Positions 14,291 to 27,402 of a stretch of DNA of 64,000 nucleotides are shown here, one piece after another. How positions within the stretch are numbered: the first letter of the stretch is position 1; the number at the start of each line of letters is the position of its first letter. The notes beneath the pieces were generated by a model. That model was given only the letters and a program-made list of their open reading frames with translations, made no database searches and was not told where the DNA came from. Location of the stretch: assembly GCA_024362935.1 (NCBI GenBank), contig JANCRA010000040.1, positions 4,402,001 to 4,466,000 of the forward strand, in the 5' to 3' direction. The position numbers were made by a program, and so were the translations under genes. This DNA comes from Setophaga petechia. Its lineage: Eukaryota > Chordata > Aves > Passeriformes > Parulidae.

Positions 14291-14500
14291 TGTCATGGCT
14301 TAACCCCAGCCAGCAGCCCCATGGAGCCACTCACTCACTCCCCCACTGGCAGGATCAGGGGGAGAATCAGAGGAGTAAAAGCCAGAGAACTGATGGATTG
14401 AGGTAAAGACAGTTTAACAGGAAAAGCAAATCCTGTTAAACATAGCCCAATACTACCCATAATAAAGAAAATTATCTCTACTCCAGTCAAAACCAGCACA
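14291..14500 (-). mobile_element. Relic of an avian endogenous-retrovirus LTR, internally deleted
   Basis: On the + strand the segment starts TGTCATGGCTTAACCCCAGC and ends CAAAACCAGCACA. These are the two ends of a bird ERV LTR that I know from memory as several hundred bases long; here only about 210 bp remain. The sense direction is taken as minus, because on that strand a TTAAA-type polyadenylation-like motif (CTGTTAAACTGTC) lies near the 3' end, as in intact copies. The middle, including the TATA region, is missing; the join lies near 14426-14440. No internal retroviral genes adjoin it, so it is a solo LTR remnant. No clean target-site duplication is visible (flanks aacat and atatc). Confidence 0.75.
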
Positions 14501-14894
14501 ATATCCACAAATTTCTTGGACTTATTGACAACTTCTATTTTTTTGATGTATTACTACACAACTTTGAAATACTTTTACTTTTTACTCTTTTATTGTCAGC
14601 AATTTTTTAAAAGCTTCCTTTCTTTGACTCTGCTACATCTTTGCTCTGAATGGCTCCTGATATCCCACTGTAATAATCCAAAGTCCAAATCATTCACAGT
14701 CATCAGTTCAAAGCAAAATGATTGGAACTAGGCAGTAAAAACATTATTCAAACAAACAAACAAACAAACAAACAAAAACCATAAAACCATCTTTTTTTTT
14801 TAATTGATCTTTATTTTCTTTTTCTTTCTTTTACTTTGTATTGCTCTGTCACATTGCACTGCTCTGGGAAAACATGATGGTTAAAGAGTAATTG
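14501..14894. other. Spacer between LTR relic and CR1, with a (CAAA)n microsatellite
   Basis: AT-rich intron. A (CAAA) repeat of about seven units lies at 14749-14777, followed by a short T-rich stretch at 14792-14830. No gene or recognised transposon is seen. Confidence 0.65.
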
Positions 14895-15860
14895 AGACCT
14901 GATGCAGTTTCTGGAAGACATCTAGCCCAACATTCCACCCAAAACAGGACTAACTGCATCATGTTTCTCAGGAGTTTGTCCAGGCCAGCCTGGAATATCT
15001 CTGCAAATGGAGATTCTATAACCTGTGTTGTCAGTTTATTAAAGTATTTGGACACATTCAGAGTATATTTGCTACTTGATATGTTGCCATGTATTCTAAT
15101 TTGTTTCTGTCATCTCTTAAATTTTGTATCTTCAATTCCAGCTCTGTCTTCTCTATGCTCTCCAATAGATAGATATACTCAAAAGAAATTAAAAAAAAAA
15201 AATCCTTAACCTTCTTTTCTCCAGGCTGAAGAAAAAAGCCTCAAATTTTCCCCAGCCTCTACTCATTTGTTGTGTACTTTTACCCCATAAATATCTTTAT
15301 GTATTTCTTCTGGACTGACTCTGGTACATCAATGTGATCAGTGTGTCAGATACAATCCCAAGAGAAAAAGTGCCAAATAGAGAGAAACAATTGCTGCTGT
15401 GAACCTGCCACCTGCCTTTTATTAATGTCAAAAGCTGTTGGCCTTTTTGCTACAAGGGTTCTTTACTGACTCATGGTTAGCTTGGTGTCAACCCAGATCC
15501 TAGATGTTTCACTGCAGACCTGCTTTTAGCTAGTCATGCTAAAGCTCTTCTTTACAGATTTAGAACTTTATAAAAATACCAAGTTTTCTCTCAGTCCATT
15601 TCTCCAGCTGCTGAAGTCCATCTGAATGACAATCATGCTCTACAGCCCATCTATCACCTCTCCATTTGGTATCATTTGTGAATTCACTGCATGCAGTCCT
15701 TGCCATTGCACATGACATTTATAGGAGCAGTAAACAGCAGCAGCCCCTCTATAGGACTGTAAGAAATGTCAGCTAGTAGACAGCCACCAGTTGGATTTTA
15801 TATCACTGGGTTCAGGTTTTTGAAATAGAGTGTAGCCAATTCATTCCACGCACCCACACA
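14895..15860 (-). mobile_element. Old CR1 LINE fragment, antisense to the host gene
   Basis: Diverged CR1 3' region in reverse orientation. Recognisable blocks are the stretch around CTAGCCCAACATTCCACCC and CCTGGAATATCTCTGCAAATGG near the 3' end, then GCTGAAGTCCATCTGAATG with TTTGGTATCATTTGTGAATTC (about 15605-15685), and GTAGCCAATTCATTCCACGC near 15832-15852. These blocks keep the order expected for the reverse complement of a CR1 reverse-transcriptase and 3' region. Frames are broken, and the reading frames at 14849-15209 are by-products of this element. Boundaries are approximate. Confidence 0.7.
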
Positions 15861-16450
15861 AAGCAGGCCCCATTGTGCAGATGCTTGGCCCAGAATCAGC
15901 TGGCCTTGCTGCCTCCCCTGATGAGTATTCCTCATCCTTAGCTGCTCCCAGGGCACTTTTCCTGTAGTTACAGATCTATAGGATTAAATGACCTATAGGC
16001 TAAGATTTAGGAAGATTGCTGCTGCCTAAAATCACGCATTTCAAATCTTCCCCATCTTGAGAGTTTCCATGTACCATTCTTTCAAGTGCAATTTCTAGCT
16101 GACCCTCATTTCTTGTTTCTCATAGCCTGGGCTTTTGTCTCTTCAGGGTCTCTGAGAGCAGCCTGTCAATCACCTGTCTGCCCTCTCTGATGTCCCACAG
16201 TCCACATGCACTGCTGCACTAACAACTCCTGGGTCTGTGGCAGTGGCTCTCCAGACTGACAGGTACATGGGTGCCTCTCAGCACCAGCCAAAGAGGTGCT
16301 CAGGTCAGTTCTTGGCAGCAGTCAGCTGAAGACAGAAACACAGGCTCTCCCTAAGAGAAAACAACCAAGAGAGAGCTCCTCTTTTCTGAAGGAAGCAAAA
16401 GTCTAGAAGACAACCTTCACCAATAGCAACCCACCACTAAATGTCAGAAA
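15861..16450. other. GC-richer unassigned block next to CR1
   Basis: A GC-richer segment immediately downstream of the CR1 relic, with many CAGC, CTGTC and CTCT words (for example 16140-16340). It may be a further degraded repeat or a separate insertion, but I could not align it to a CR1 section I know. No coding signal is seen. Confidence 0.3.
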
Positions 16451-16743
16451 AAGCCCTCAAGAGAAGAGGGGAACTGTAGCAGTAACAGCTAGTTCCCATT
16501 TGCTGTGCTTTGGGAACTCTGTTTGCCCTATAGATGATTTTTGGTTGCCCATTTGTATTTTCTCAGCTGGGATGGGAACATTTTCTCAACTTATTTTTTT
16601 TCTCATAACTTTTCCTGGTCTCTTCATTTTATGCTCACCTCATATTTATAAAGAAAAGATAAGCTAAAAAATCAACTTTTCTAATTACCCCATACCATAA
16701 ATCCAGGATAAACTAAGATTGTGCAATTATTAAATTAGAGGAG

Positions 16744-16803
16744 AAAAGAAGGAGTTCATTTTACTGCAGTTATATGACAAAAGAAGGAGTTCATTTTACT
16801 GCA
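16744..16803 (+). repeat. Recent 35-bp-period tandem duplication
   Basis: The 25-mer beginning AAAAGAAGGAGTTCATTT and ending ACTGCA occurs identically at 16744-16768 and 16779-16803, offset by 35 bp. The identity of the copies suggests a young slippage event. Confidence 0.9.
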
Positions 16804-17390
16804 AGTGAGTTACAGCTCAGTTCTAGGGAGACTTAGTAGGAGGATAAATGGATCACCTGAAGCTTGAATCTGCATCAGACAGGTTTGTGGAAGGTAGTGG
16901 TTGCTCTACAGCAGCCTAAGGGAAGAGCCAAACATGATTCTGGGACATAAAGACTCTGTACTGCAGCATCAGTGCCTTGCATAAGCTTGGCTTTCTCTCT
17001 TCATAAATGGCATAATATTCAGTGACTGGCTTCTAGTTGAGATATGGATGCACTTCAGCTCTGAAATTGCTTATATTGTAAGCAAATTTTCTAATAAATA
17101 AAGTTTAAAAGTATCAACATTGAAATACTTTTAATTTACCTTAGACCTCAAGTGCATTCAGGAGAAATTATGCTAAACAGTTCAGACTTCATGACTGACA
17201 TCTCTGTCGCTTCAGACTAATCTTTGACAACCTATTTCCTTGTTTAAGGATTTCTCCTTATTCTCTTTTTTCTGATTTCATGCATCACTAAGCTCTGAAA
17301 AATTCCCGTCTCAGAGCAAAATATGCACTAATTTTGTTCTGACAACCTTGTAATGGGAATTCTAATACTTATTATATTTTTTTTTCCTAG

Positions 17391-17452
17391 GGAAGAAAGA
17401 AGGGAAGTAAAAGACCTCCTGTGATAACAGTACCTGAGTTATATGACAAGAG
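17391..17452 (+). other. Candidate cryptic (poison) exon
   Basis: A strong-looking 3' splice site (attatatttttttttcctag, AG at 17389-17390) is followed 62 bp later by a weak donor AAGAG|gtgctg (17453). If spliced after the upstream contactin exon, the frame would meet a TGA after about 11 codons, so inclusion would truncate the product or trigger nonsense-mediated decay. In another frame the segment reads open, but that phase does not fit the flanking exons. No expression evidence is available; it may be only a decoy. Confidence 0.25.
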
Positions 17453-20400
17453 GTGCTGTTTTTCACTGTTATGTGTTTAATGACAATTAGGAATAAACTG
17501 TACTATGTACTTTATCTCTGCACTGAATACTTTTTAGATGAAAAGTGGTATTTCTGGGGATTTAAAATTCCTAGTACTTCAGGAGCTAAATTCAGCATTC
17601 AAGAGACACATCAACTAAAGTTTTTATCACCAGATTCCCCTTAGTAGTGAATTTATCTTGAATCAGGTTTTGAACACTTCCTCAATTTCGCATGCAAGCC
17701 ACTGTGTGTTGTAATTGTGTTGTGTTTTGTTTGGCATTTTCATTCTGGGCCCCTTCTCAGGATCAAGGCCCACACAATAGTTCTTTGTTGTCCACTGATT
17801 ACCCACTCAAAGATATCTTACATCCTCTTTGATATTCCATTAATACACAGCGTTTCTAAATTCTAATGTCATCTTAAAAGACTCATGCAATTCAGGCTAT
17901 TGAATTTAAGCACATGTGCTTTTTCCTTTAAGACATTATTCCTGCTTGATGCTTGACTTCTGCATTCAACTGCACTTTCAAGTGGCACTGAGATAAAAGC
18001 ATATACTAGAAAATAAAATCCAGATTTCATACTGAAGAGAATCCCCTGTGTCTAATACAAATTCCTATAAAAGGAAATACTTGCAACCACAGCAGTAAAT
18101 GGATCCTTATTTATTAAAATTCATTTATTTCTTAGCAAGGGACTTCCTGTTCAGCTGAATATAATTTGCTCTAATATTAATGAAAAAAATTGTCACTGTA
18201 AAAACATAATACTGAAACGAACTAATTCAGACACTTCCAACAGGACCCCAGAGTGTAGGAAACTGTGTAATAAAATTGACTATACACTGGTCGGATGATA
18301 AAACCAGGAGCACCATTCATTTGCAGATCATATCCTCAATTTTTTTTAACTTTTAATTCTTCAGTTAATAAATCTTAATTTAACCCTGTCTACTATTTTT
18401 TTCCTCATGTGTGTGTTGATTTCTGTATGCATGTGCTTTTTTTTGGGGGGGGGTTGTTTGGTTTTTTTATTGTTGTTGGTTTTTTTTCTTCCAGTGTAGA
18501 TCATTTTCCTCCATGAATGAGGTATCATTTAAGGAAATAAGACATGAAAAATTGAAAAATGAGTTCTACCAGATCATTGGCGCTAAACTCACTCATGGGA
18601 AATTGTTTATGATTGTTACACGGCATTTCCTTTATTGCCATTCACACAGGTTTGTGAACAGATAAAAAGGAGATTGCCTATATTCATAAGTATTGAACTT
18701 GCAGCACCATGTTTTTTGCCCTGTCATTCATTTGGGCTGAAAATTGATTGCACAAATGGCATAGCATTAGGTAGCTCTACCTTGCTGGTAGCTTCTCTCC
18801 AGATTACTGCAGAGAAGGAGTCCTATTACCCTTTTCAGCTCATTAGGTATGTAAAGAAGCAAAACCTATGTTTCTATTTACCTTGAGACATCACTTGAAT
18901 TTATTTCAGATGACCAGTCTTCAGTTGCACTTCTTTCCATGGACAACTTGTTTCTACTCAGAGCCCAAATATATTCCTTAGTAGTACATAAGGCAAATAT
19001 CTCTCAGTGATATGAGGTCAGCTGAGTAAAGCCAAAGGATAACTTTGGATATTATCTCTAGGTGGTTATTCACAATAACCTGCTTTTTAAAAAATTTATT
19101 TATTCTGTTCATTATTACTTTAAGAACATTAAAGTTTAGAAGACTGTAAAGTACTGAAGTTTAGATACTTCATCTTGTTTCCTTTCAAGTGATCCAAACA
19201 GCTGTTCTTACTCCCTACTTTAAGTCCCTATGTAATTCATCCTTTATTTCAGTGTGTAAAAAAGTGTAGTTTACCTTTCTATATATTACCTTCCGTACAT
19301 CATAGCCCCTTTTCCCATTTTTCAAGCTGTTTGTTTACCTAGCTTAGTTATGGTACCCTTCCCAGAACTAATTTTTTGCCTTTATTTGAGAAATAAATTT
19401 CTTATAATTTTTGTATCTTAAACTAAATTTAAAAAAATCTCATTCTACATTCCAGTCCTTTGTCTAGTGAGTAGCTTCTCCAGGTTTCATCTATAATCAA
19501 GACACTGAGATTCTACCTTTTTGCTCAGGTCCGGTATCCAGCAATAATGTTGGAAAAAAAGAATCAGTTTTCTATCATGTTCAGGAATCCCTCCATTAAC
19601 CATTTGTATTTATTATTCAATCCATGCCATAGTCTCCAACATTGACCTGATTTTAGGAGGCATTTTCTTTTTTGCTAATATTTCAGAGATATCTTCCCAA
19701 ACCCAAATCGCAGACTTCATGTAATTCTTTCAGACTTACAGACTTCCTTAACTGGTCAAACTGAAAGAAATCATCTCTAAGGAGCTGATTAATTTTAAAT
19801 ATCATGTCTAATATTTTCAGAGCCTAAGTATTATCAGAACATAGCATTCAAAGTAAAATTAATCTCTATTTTGGGTTTCTCAACAGTTCTTAAAGTATCA
19901 ACCTGAAACATGATGTGAGCAGAGTAACAAAGGTTCCAGTGAGGAGGCTGCAGGCAGACACTGCCCATCAGCCCCATCTGGGAAGTGCTTGGTTAAGAGA
20001 AGGACAGGAGAAGAATTTGAAGGGAAGGGTATTCTGAACACAGACAATTATGTTAAAATTCTGTTTAACATGTATGTAAAAGCCAGAAGAAAATCAAGCA
20101 CATACCTTTCTAATGTAGAAGAAAGTATAAAAATTGTAAAATTTATTGTGCCTTAAAAGCATATGAAAAAGGAAATGACAAATCTGCTGTCACATATTGA
20201 ACTAGCTGAGCCTTTGCTTTAATATAAAATTAACAATTTAATTACAGAAACAAGTGAAGAATTTCACTTGTAATAATTCAAACATCAGAGTTTACATTGA
20301 TATTTCTACAATACACACTTCAAGCAAAAAAAATGAACAAAAGGTAAAAAACTGTAGGAATTGATCAAGAACAGCTCTGCCAACAAAAGAAGTGGTTCTT

Positions 20401-23400
20401 AAGTGAACACAAAGTGCACGAAAATGCACTCAGCTTTAAATCTTGATTCAGGACTTCAAAAGCATTTTCCTTTCTCCTTAAATATAGAGGACAGGAACTT
20501 ATTGTAGACTGTGGCTTAATGCTCTTTAGTATGATGCTGAAACCTTGCTAGAAAAAAAGAAACACCTGCCATATTTTTAATGCACATTCTGGAAGCTCAG
20601 AAATTTCTCTGCAGCTGCTTTCATTCTCATAGCAGGGTGATTGAAAAAATGAGCATCAATGCCCCAGGTTCTTAGCAGCACTCTGTGGATCTCTGCGGTA
20701 GATTTCTCTGCAGCGCTATTATCCATGTGCTGTTAACTTAGATTTTGCACTTAGCAAGTGGAGAATTTTGATCAATAGGAGGGATTCTACTCAAGGGACT
20801 CTGGATAGGCATTAAAATTACTGAAGCAACTAAATGAAGTCTCAAGGAGTCTTGACAAATTACCAGCTGCTGCTCTTGTCACATTCTTAGAGGTAAACTG
20901 GCTGTGAGCAGAGAACTGCATCAAAAATGGATAAAACATGAAACAGTTAAAGCACTGCAAGGTGGCACCTTTCTCATTTTGGAAGACATATCAATTTTCC
21001 ATTAAAAGATTCATAGGCTGAGCCCAGAACATGATGAAGAGCCTTAAATGTCTCACTGAATATTATGTAAGTTGATTATTTTTAGCATTTAGAACTATCA
21101 CAGAGTATTTTTATTCCAGGTCTATACAGAGAAAAAAAATTTATATTTAAATGAATATAAATTATTCACAGTTATGAGACAAAGAACAAATAAGGTGAAA
21201 ATTGAATTCAGGTAAAGTCAGAGGATCGCAAATGTTAAAGATCCACCTTGCTTGTCATTACATGAGTTTGCTAACTTTTAACCAAAAAGTATTGAACAAC
21301 ACCCGATTGAAATATTTATAGTCCTTTCACTTCATCCTCTAGCAACTGAATTAGGACCAACAATTTCATAATTCAATCAGAGGTAGAAAATTGGATGGAA
21401 AGGAACAAATAACACAGAATTTGTTCTTTCCCGAGAAATTTTTTTTAGATATAATAATTCAGCTTTCAAAAAGGTGCAAATAATATGTTTGCTATCAACG
21501 TTGTCTTTGCATCCATTGTGCTAGGCACTGCTGAAGCACATGCAGCTCCCCCCTGAGAATGCAGGATGGTACAACGAATGATGCTTATGTAAGCAGGTTT
21601 CCTTCTTTGTGGAAGAAAGACAATTTATTATTTCAAATCCAGAAGTCAAGATGAAAAGCTTATGTTTTCTGTGTAGAAAAGTTGGCACTGTGAGTTTGTC
21701 CCAGGATACGTTGCTAGTCATGACACACAAATACTGCATAGAGCAGTATTAGTGAGATTGATAGTCAATATGACACATAAAAACAATAGAAATATTTTCT
21801 CTCTTGTATGCCAAAGCTCTCATCAGATCATTTTTAGATTATAAACACTGTTCACAGAATAGGACAGGAGTTGATACACATGTTTTTAAGTAAGAGGATA
21901 AAAATATGTTTCTTAGTTAAATGTACAATTCAGAAAAATTATATTTAAATCATTGTAAGCTATACTCTAATTTTCTACTGCAGGAAAAAAATTAATTCCC
22001 CTTTTTTATAAATAGCAGTTGAAAAACTGCATTTAATGAAATTTCCACTGACTGATTTGATCACTATGGAATATCTTCATAGCTTGTGATTTACAGACAG
22101 GCAAAGGGTCATGGAAACCGTTTACCACATTAATGGTGATATATGAGAAACTCTGATTTGGTGGACAAGATCTGAGGCCAAATTATGCCCTGAGAAACAG
22201 ATGGGGTGTGAATGGGAGCTGTGTGAACCAAACTAGCAGAAAAATGAGGCTGTAACCTGGACTGTGCAGTACCCAGGACTGAGTCATATAATGTTTCCTC
22301 TTTCAAACTAGAAATGTAGAAGCAAATGAAACTCATAGATGTTTTACAATACACAAACCACTATATTGGCCAGTCATGTCCCGGTTCATAAGGTTTCTAG
22401 TATTTTCTGTCTCCACTAAATCATTTCAGGGAGATTACTTACTAACTGGTGTTTTTTAACGTTGAGCTGTTATTCTTCCCTTCCTCATCTCATTTACAGA
22501 TTTCTCACATTTTCAGCTGTCATCCCCTTGTTTTACAAGTGTATGTGGTTTTCATTAAGTTGCTCAAAAAGCTGGGCCTTGATTTGCAGTAGAGGCAAGT
22601 AAAGAAGTTCATTGCTAATAGCTTCCTGAGTAATTTCTGTCAGTAGATGTTTTACAAGGCCTTATTTTCACCTCTTTTCCTGTTCAAGAGAACATGGGTA
22701 ATTAAATTTGACACTTCTGTTGTGACACTGTATGTCTAATGTATCATGCAGGAAAAGCCAGAGGGAGTCTGCAGACCTGTGTCGTTCCTACATTCAGAAA
22801 CACAATTCAGAAACACATCAAGTTTTCACACTGTTTTGATATGATTCTGTGAGCACTGTGCATGTTGCAGATAAAGCCATCTCATTTTCATTGCCTCCGG
22901 TGTCCTTTTCGCTCTTCCTCTCCTTCTGCAAACACCACAAATTTCCCTCCTCTTCATCAAATTCTTTTGCAAACTGGTATATTTCACCATTTTTTATTGG
23001 GTAAGTCTCCCATTAGAGTCAAAATAACATTGCTGGGACTTCTGTCATGTACACTGCAACATCATTGAACTTGGTACTTCATGGATGTAAAAGTCGATTT
23101 TGCCCAATCCTTTTGCTAAAATTTAGGAAAGCACACAGTATTGTTTTCATTATTTGACTTCTATGGTTTTGTAGAGAATTGTATCAGACAGTAATTTTTC
23201 TGACCCCCAAACTATTTGATATGGTTTCACATATCAAGATTATTTAATGACAAGCAAAAGTAACATTGAAAAATGTTTATACATATGTATATAGTATCAG
23301 TTTTATATAAACAGTTTCTAACATTAAGGATCCTTAAATATTTGTTCATAGAATTTCTTTTTCTAGGTACTTGCAAGTATAAGTCAATATTTATTTACCT

Positions 23401-24640
23401 GCTCTGAAGCTTCTCTCTGTGCAACACAGATCTCAGTTTATTGAAATGTGTGCAAGCTGTATTATCTGGTCTTAAACACAGAAAGCATAAACATCAGATT
23501 CAACAAAGTCATTTGGTATAAATCCATTTCTAATAATGAAGCACACTTTACTATGAGAAGAGACCTTCATAGCCTTTGATTTTAGAATAAAAATTCTGCC
23601 AACTAATATAAGCAATTATTTCTAACATTCATTTTCTGATCTTTTTCAACATTTTTATGTAAGAAATACATTTATTTTTACTTCCTTTTCTGCTTCTCTT
23701 CACACATGACAGATGGCTAATGTCTGATTTATGGCAATTTATTTTAATTAATTCTGGACACCTGCAACCTGTAATTGATTTGGCACTGATATAAATTCCC
23801 TGACTCCAATCCATCTATTACACTGTCTTCAATGGTATTCAACTTTTCCTTTAGATATGGTGACTTACCTTAGTATGGAATTAATTGATTCTATTGTCAC
23901 CATTTAAATCCTTTTCATTTGTAGTTCCTTCCTTCCATTGGATGAAAAGACTGAGTATAACCACAAGATAAAATTATGATACAATTTGCACAACCACCAT
24001 CCCAGTTAAGTGGGGATTGAATATCTGGGGACTGAAATGGGTATGTTTATTTAAGGGTTCAGACTACTTCTAGGCACTGAGCCAACTTCATCACCAAAGA
24101 ATCACAGCCTGCTGGGCATTAAAGAAAAATAAATCTTTCAGCTTATAATATATTTGATTTTAATTGGTGTTTTTTAAAAGTCAAATATTTTGATAGTGCT
24201 GATACCCCCTTCTATTTATCTTCAATTTTTTTCCTATGTCCTGCCAATTTCAAGCTCAATATATTGAATTTCCTCAATATTCTAATTGGAACAGGATAGA
24301 AGTATTTCTAAGATGTTGAGCTGTGCAGTTCTGATCTTTAGTGTAGAAAACCAGTGATGAGATCCCCATTTGGAGTAATGAGGATTAGGTTTTTCTAAGA
24401 TCCCAGACCTCAACAATTAGTGGGGATACCTCTGTCAACCACATTCAGGAGAATGAAAAAAAAATATAGAACTAATTAAAAGTGCCACAAAACCATTTTC
24501 TAAGGAGATGAATTTTTAACTACAGAGAAAAACCCTACAGGAATATAAGTGTAAAAATAAAAATTTGCATTAAAAGCTTTAGGAGATAAGTGACACTCAT
24601 TCACCTTTACTACAGCATAAATACCCATAATAAATGTATA

Positions 24641-24677
24641 TTAATCACTAAGAATATTATTAATCACTAAGAATATT
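24641..24677 (+). repeat. 19-bp tandem duplication
   Basis: TTAATCACTAAGAATATTA is followed directly by a near-identical copy (24660 onward). Confidence 0.85.
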
Positions 24678-27402
24678 TTCCTAATGTTCTTGAGCAGGGT
24701 TTTCTTATGGGGAACACATTAAATAGATATAGTAAGTATAAAATGTACTGCACATATTTATAAATAATAAAAATTTATGTCAAATCTAAGTATTAAAATT
24801 TGCACATTACATTATTTATTATACATATGCATATTTTATGCTATGCATCTGATCATGGGCTTTTATTTCTTGCTACTATAATAGAGGAGATGCATGTACT
24901 GTTTTTAGTAAATACCACCAAGTTCTTCCTATTTTTTTTTTTGGGTAATTGAATGAGCAGTACACTGAGGTTACAGAATATCTACCTGTTTCAGGCAATT
25001 CCATGCTCCTTTGCTTGTCTTTATGGTTTATTTTACACTGATCGTAACAGCTCTTAAACTGAAACCAAAAAAATTTAATAAAGCATGCATACATTAGATT
25101 AGATATTGATGAAATGCTCTATGACAGTAAGAAATAATCTTTGCCTGGCAAGAGCTGCTGAGGTTGCTTGACAATCTCATTAGGGAGGGGAGGAGATATG
25201 TACCTTTCTACTACTTCCAGGGATTCTGCCACAGAAATTAAGCCCAAATTTGAGAATAGAATTCCAGACAATGAATTCTATCAAATCACTCTTTCCATGT
25301 CTCAATATTTTAGGTTGGGTACTTTTGTTTGTTTTTTCATCTAATCCTGGAAAAGTTTTCAAACATTGCTCCTTGTTAAATACACATAATATTCCAAAGT
25401 TCAGTTCAGTGGAGATGAAGACTTCTGGATAATCATCTGAAAGCCCTAATTTCTATGAGTATTCTGGAAAACTTTCCTAAACTGTCAGTGTTTGCCACTG
25501 TTTCTCTGAAAGCAAAGAGATGAGCTTTAGGTACTGCAAAATTACTTTGACGAGGACTGCCATCACCCTAAATCACTGAATTCCTTGAATTCCTCATCAG
25601 GAGTACTGGGATGAGATTTTCTAATTTGTTCTGCAGAGGCTTGCAGGGTTAATTAGTCACATTATCAGATCACCAGTAGGTTAGAAGGGACCCAGCAAGA
25701 TCACTAGTCCTAGTCCTGATCAAAGTTGAATAAACAGTGAATCAGATCTGGCTGCCATAGTACTTTGATGTACTTATGATAATTATTTTTAAATAAGTAA
25801 TAAAATTATTAGCAATCATTTTGGGGGAAAAATAATGTGTGGCTTCAAATTTTGACTATGAAATAAAATGAGTTTGGAAGGAAGCATCATCGCAAGAAAA
25901 CTTAGCCTTGAGTTTATATTTTCAGAATTTGGCTAGTTTCTACATGTAGTTCAAGCAAGAACTTATAGCTACCTAGCACAGAACAGATTCATTTTAGTTA
26001 ACATTGGACAAAATATGCTGAAAAAACCATGGCATTATGGGACTTTGGGCTGAACTAAAACTATTCATACTTATACATATTTTTTCATTAATTCAATTTA
26101 AGGGAAAATATTTTAGAACTATTTCTTTTCAACTAAAAGGTATTTGCTTGCAAGTGATTCAAGTATTTCTAGTGCATCCTTATACCAGAAAATACCTATT
26201 TTCCTGAACCATAAGTTCTCTTTACAATTTTTTCAACTGTTGTAGTAAAAAAAACCAAAACTATTTGAGAATATTTAAAAACTATCTGTTTTGAAATTAT
26301 GTGGGATACTAAGAAAAAGGAGAACCATGTTCTGAGAACTCATTGATTGTGTCATTGGCCTCAATTTGTGAGTTAATATGCTGGTATTGTTCCTGACTGA
26401 TTTTATCTTTGTTCAATGCTACAATAGAAACAGTAAATGTATAAATTTACAATCTGGTAACTTATTAGACAATAATCTGATCAGTCAATTGTCTTCTAAA
26501 AGGACAGAGTATTTTTCTGTAGCTTGAGGACCCTGAGCTGTAATGAATTAATATATGTCTTATTAAAAAATTGTCTTATTAAAAAAAATTGGGGACTCTA
26601 AGTAGCAGCATTCATAAGGGAATAATCCTTACATTTTCTCTTTTGTGTATTGATGGAAAACCACTGGCATTGCCTCGCAAGTGAAATTTTTGTTATGAAT
26701 ACAAACTGATTTTTTTTTCCCCCAAATATTTTTTCCTGTATTTCCTACACTGGAAATAGCATGACCAAAACTTCTTGTTTTTCCTCTGATCAGCTTCTAA
26801 AAAGGCTACCACACAATGTTTCAGAGTGACACACTTGTGCTTCTTCAGCACATTTCTCAGGGTAAATGGGCAAGTTATGTCTTAATTTTTGTTTGGATGG
26901 ATTATTTGCATGCTACATTATCTCCTCTGTGCCTTTGACAGTGGACTTTCCATACATGGTGAGCCTGTGGGCAGCTCTTACTTTTACAAACACAGAAAAC
27001 TGCACTGATCTTCATGCATTTGATGCTTCAACTTATACTGATAAAAGCCAAATAAGTTTGTGAACCTTGAATTCACTTTCTTATAGTGTGTAGATATCTT
27101 AATAATCTCTGCCAAATAAGTGCTCTCATGTGTCAAGAAAACTGCTTTCTTCCTGCCTGGCACAGCTCTGTGACAGAGGAAATGTGATGCTCAGTGTCAT
27201 CTGAGCCCATCATGGCCTGTCATGTATGATCAAGAGAGAATTTTAGCTTTGTGAATAAGTATTGTCAGAAATGGCATGGATGGCAAATACACATTAAGGC
27301 AACAGAGTTTTCAATAGTTGTCAGTGCTTGCAAAGAAGGGACAGTATGCAGTGACTGCTGTAAAGAGCCTCTGATCTCAATTACCTTTAAAGCAGAAATA
27401 TG

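Larger units (their letters stand above)
16451..27402 (+). other. CNTN5: Large contactin intron, segment between CR1 copies
   Basis: About 11 kb of AT-rich intron. Notable items are a 35-bp-period duplication (16744-16803), a possible cryptic exon (17391-17452), a G9 run (18445-18453), and a small tandem duplication (24641-24677). A possible CR1 scrap (GGTTAGAAGGGACC...AAGATCA) sits near 25665-25730. No further gene, RNA or clear transposon was recognised. Confidence 0.65.

Noticed and set aside
14849..15209. Overlapping frames of 68 and 105 codons on both strands
   Set aside because: They lie within or overlap the antisense CR1 relic and show no intact reverse-transcriptase motif.
25665..25730. 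Short CR1-like scrap (GGTTAGAAGGGACC...AAGATCA)
   Set aside because: Only a few dozen bases resemble a CR1 3' end and no terminal repeat or neighbouring block supports it.
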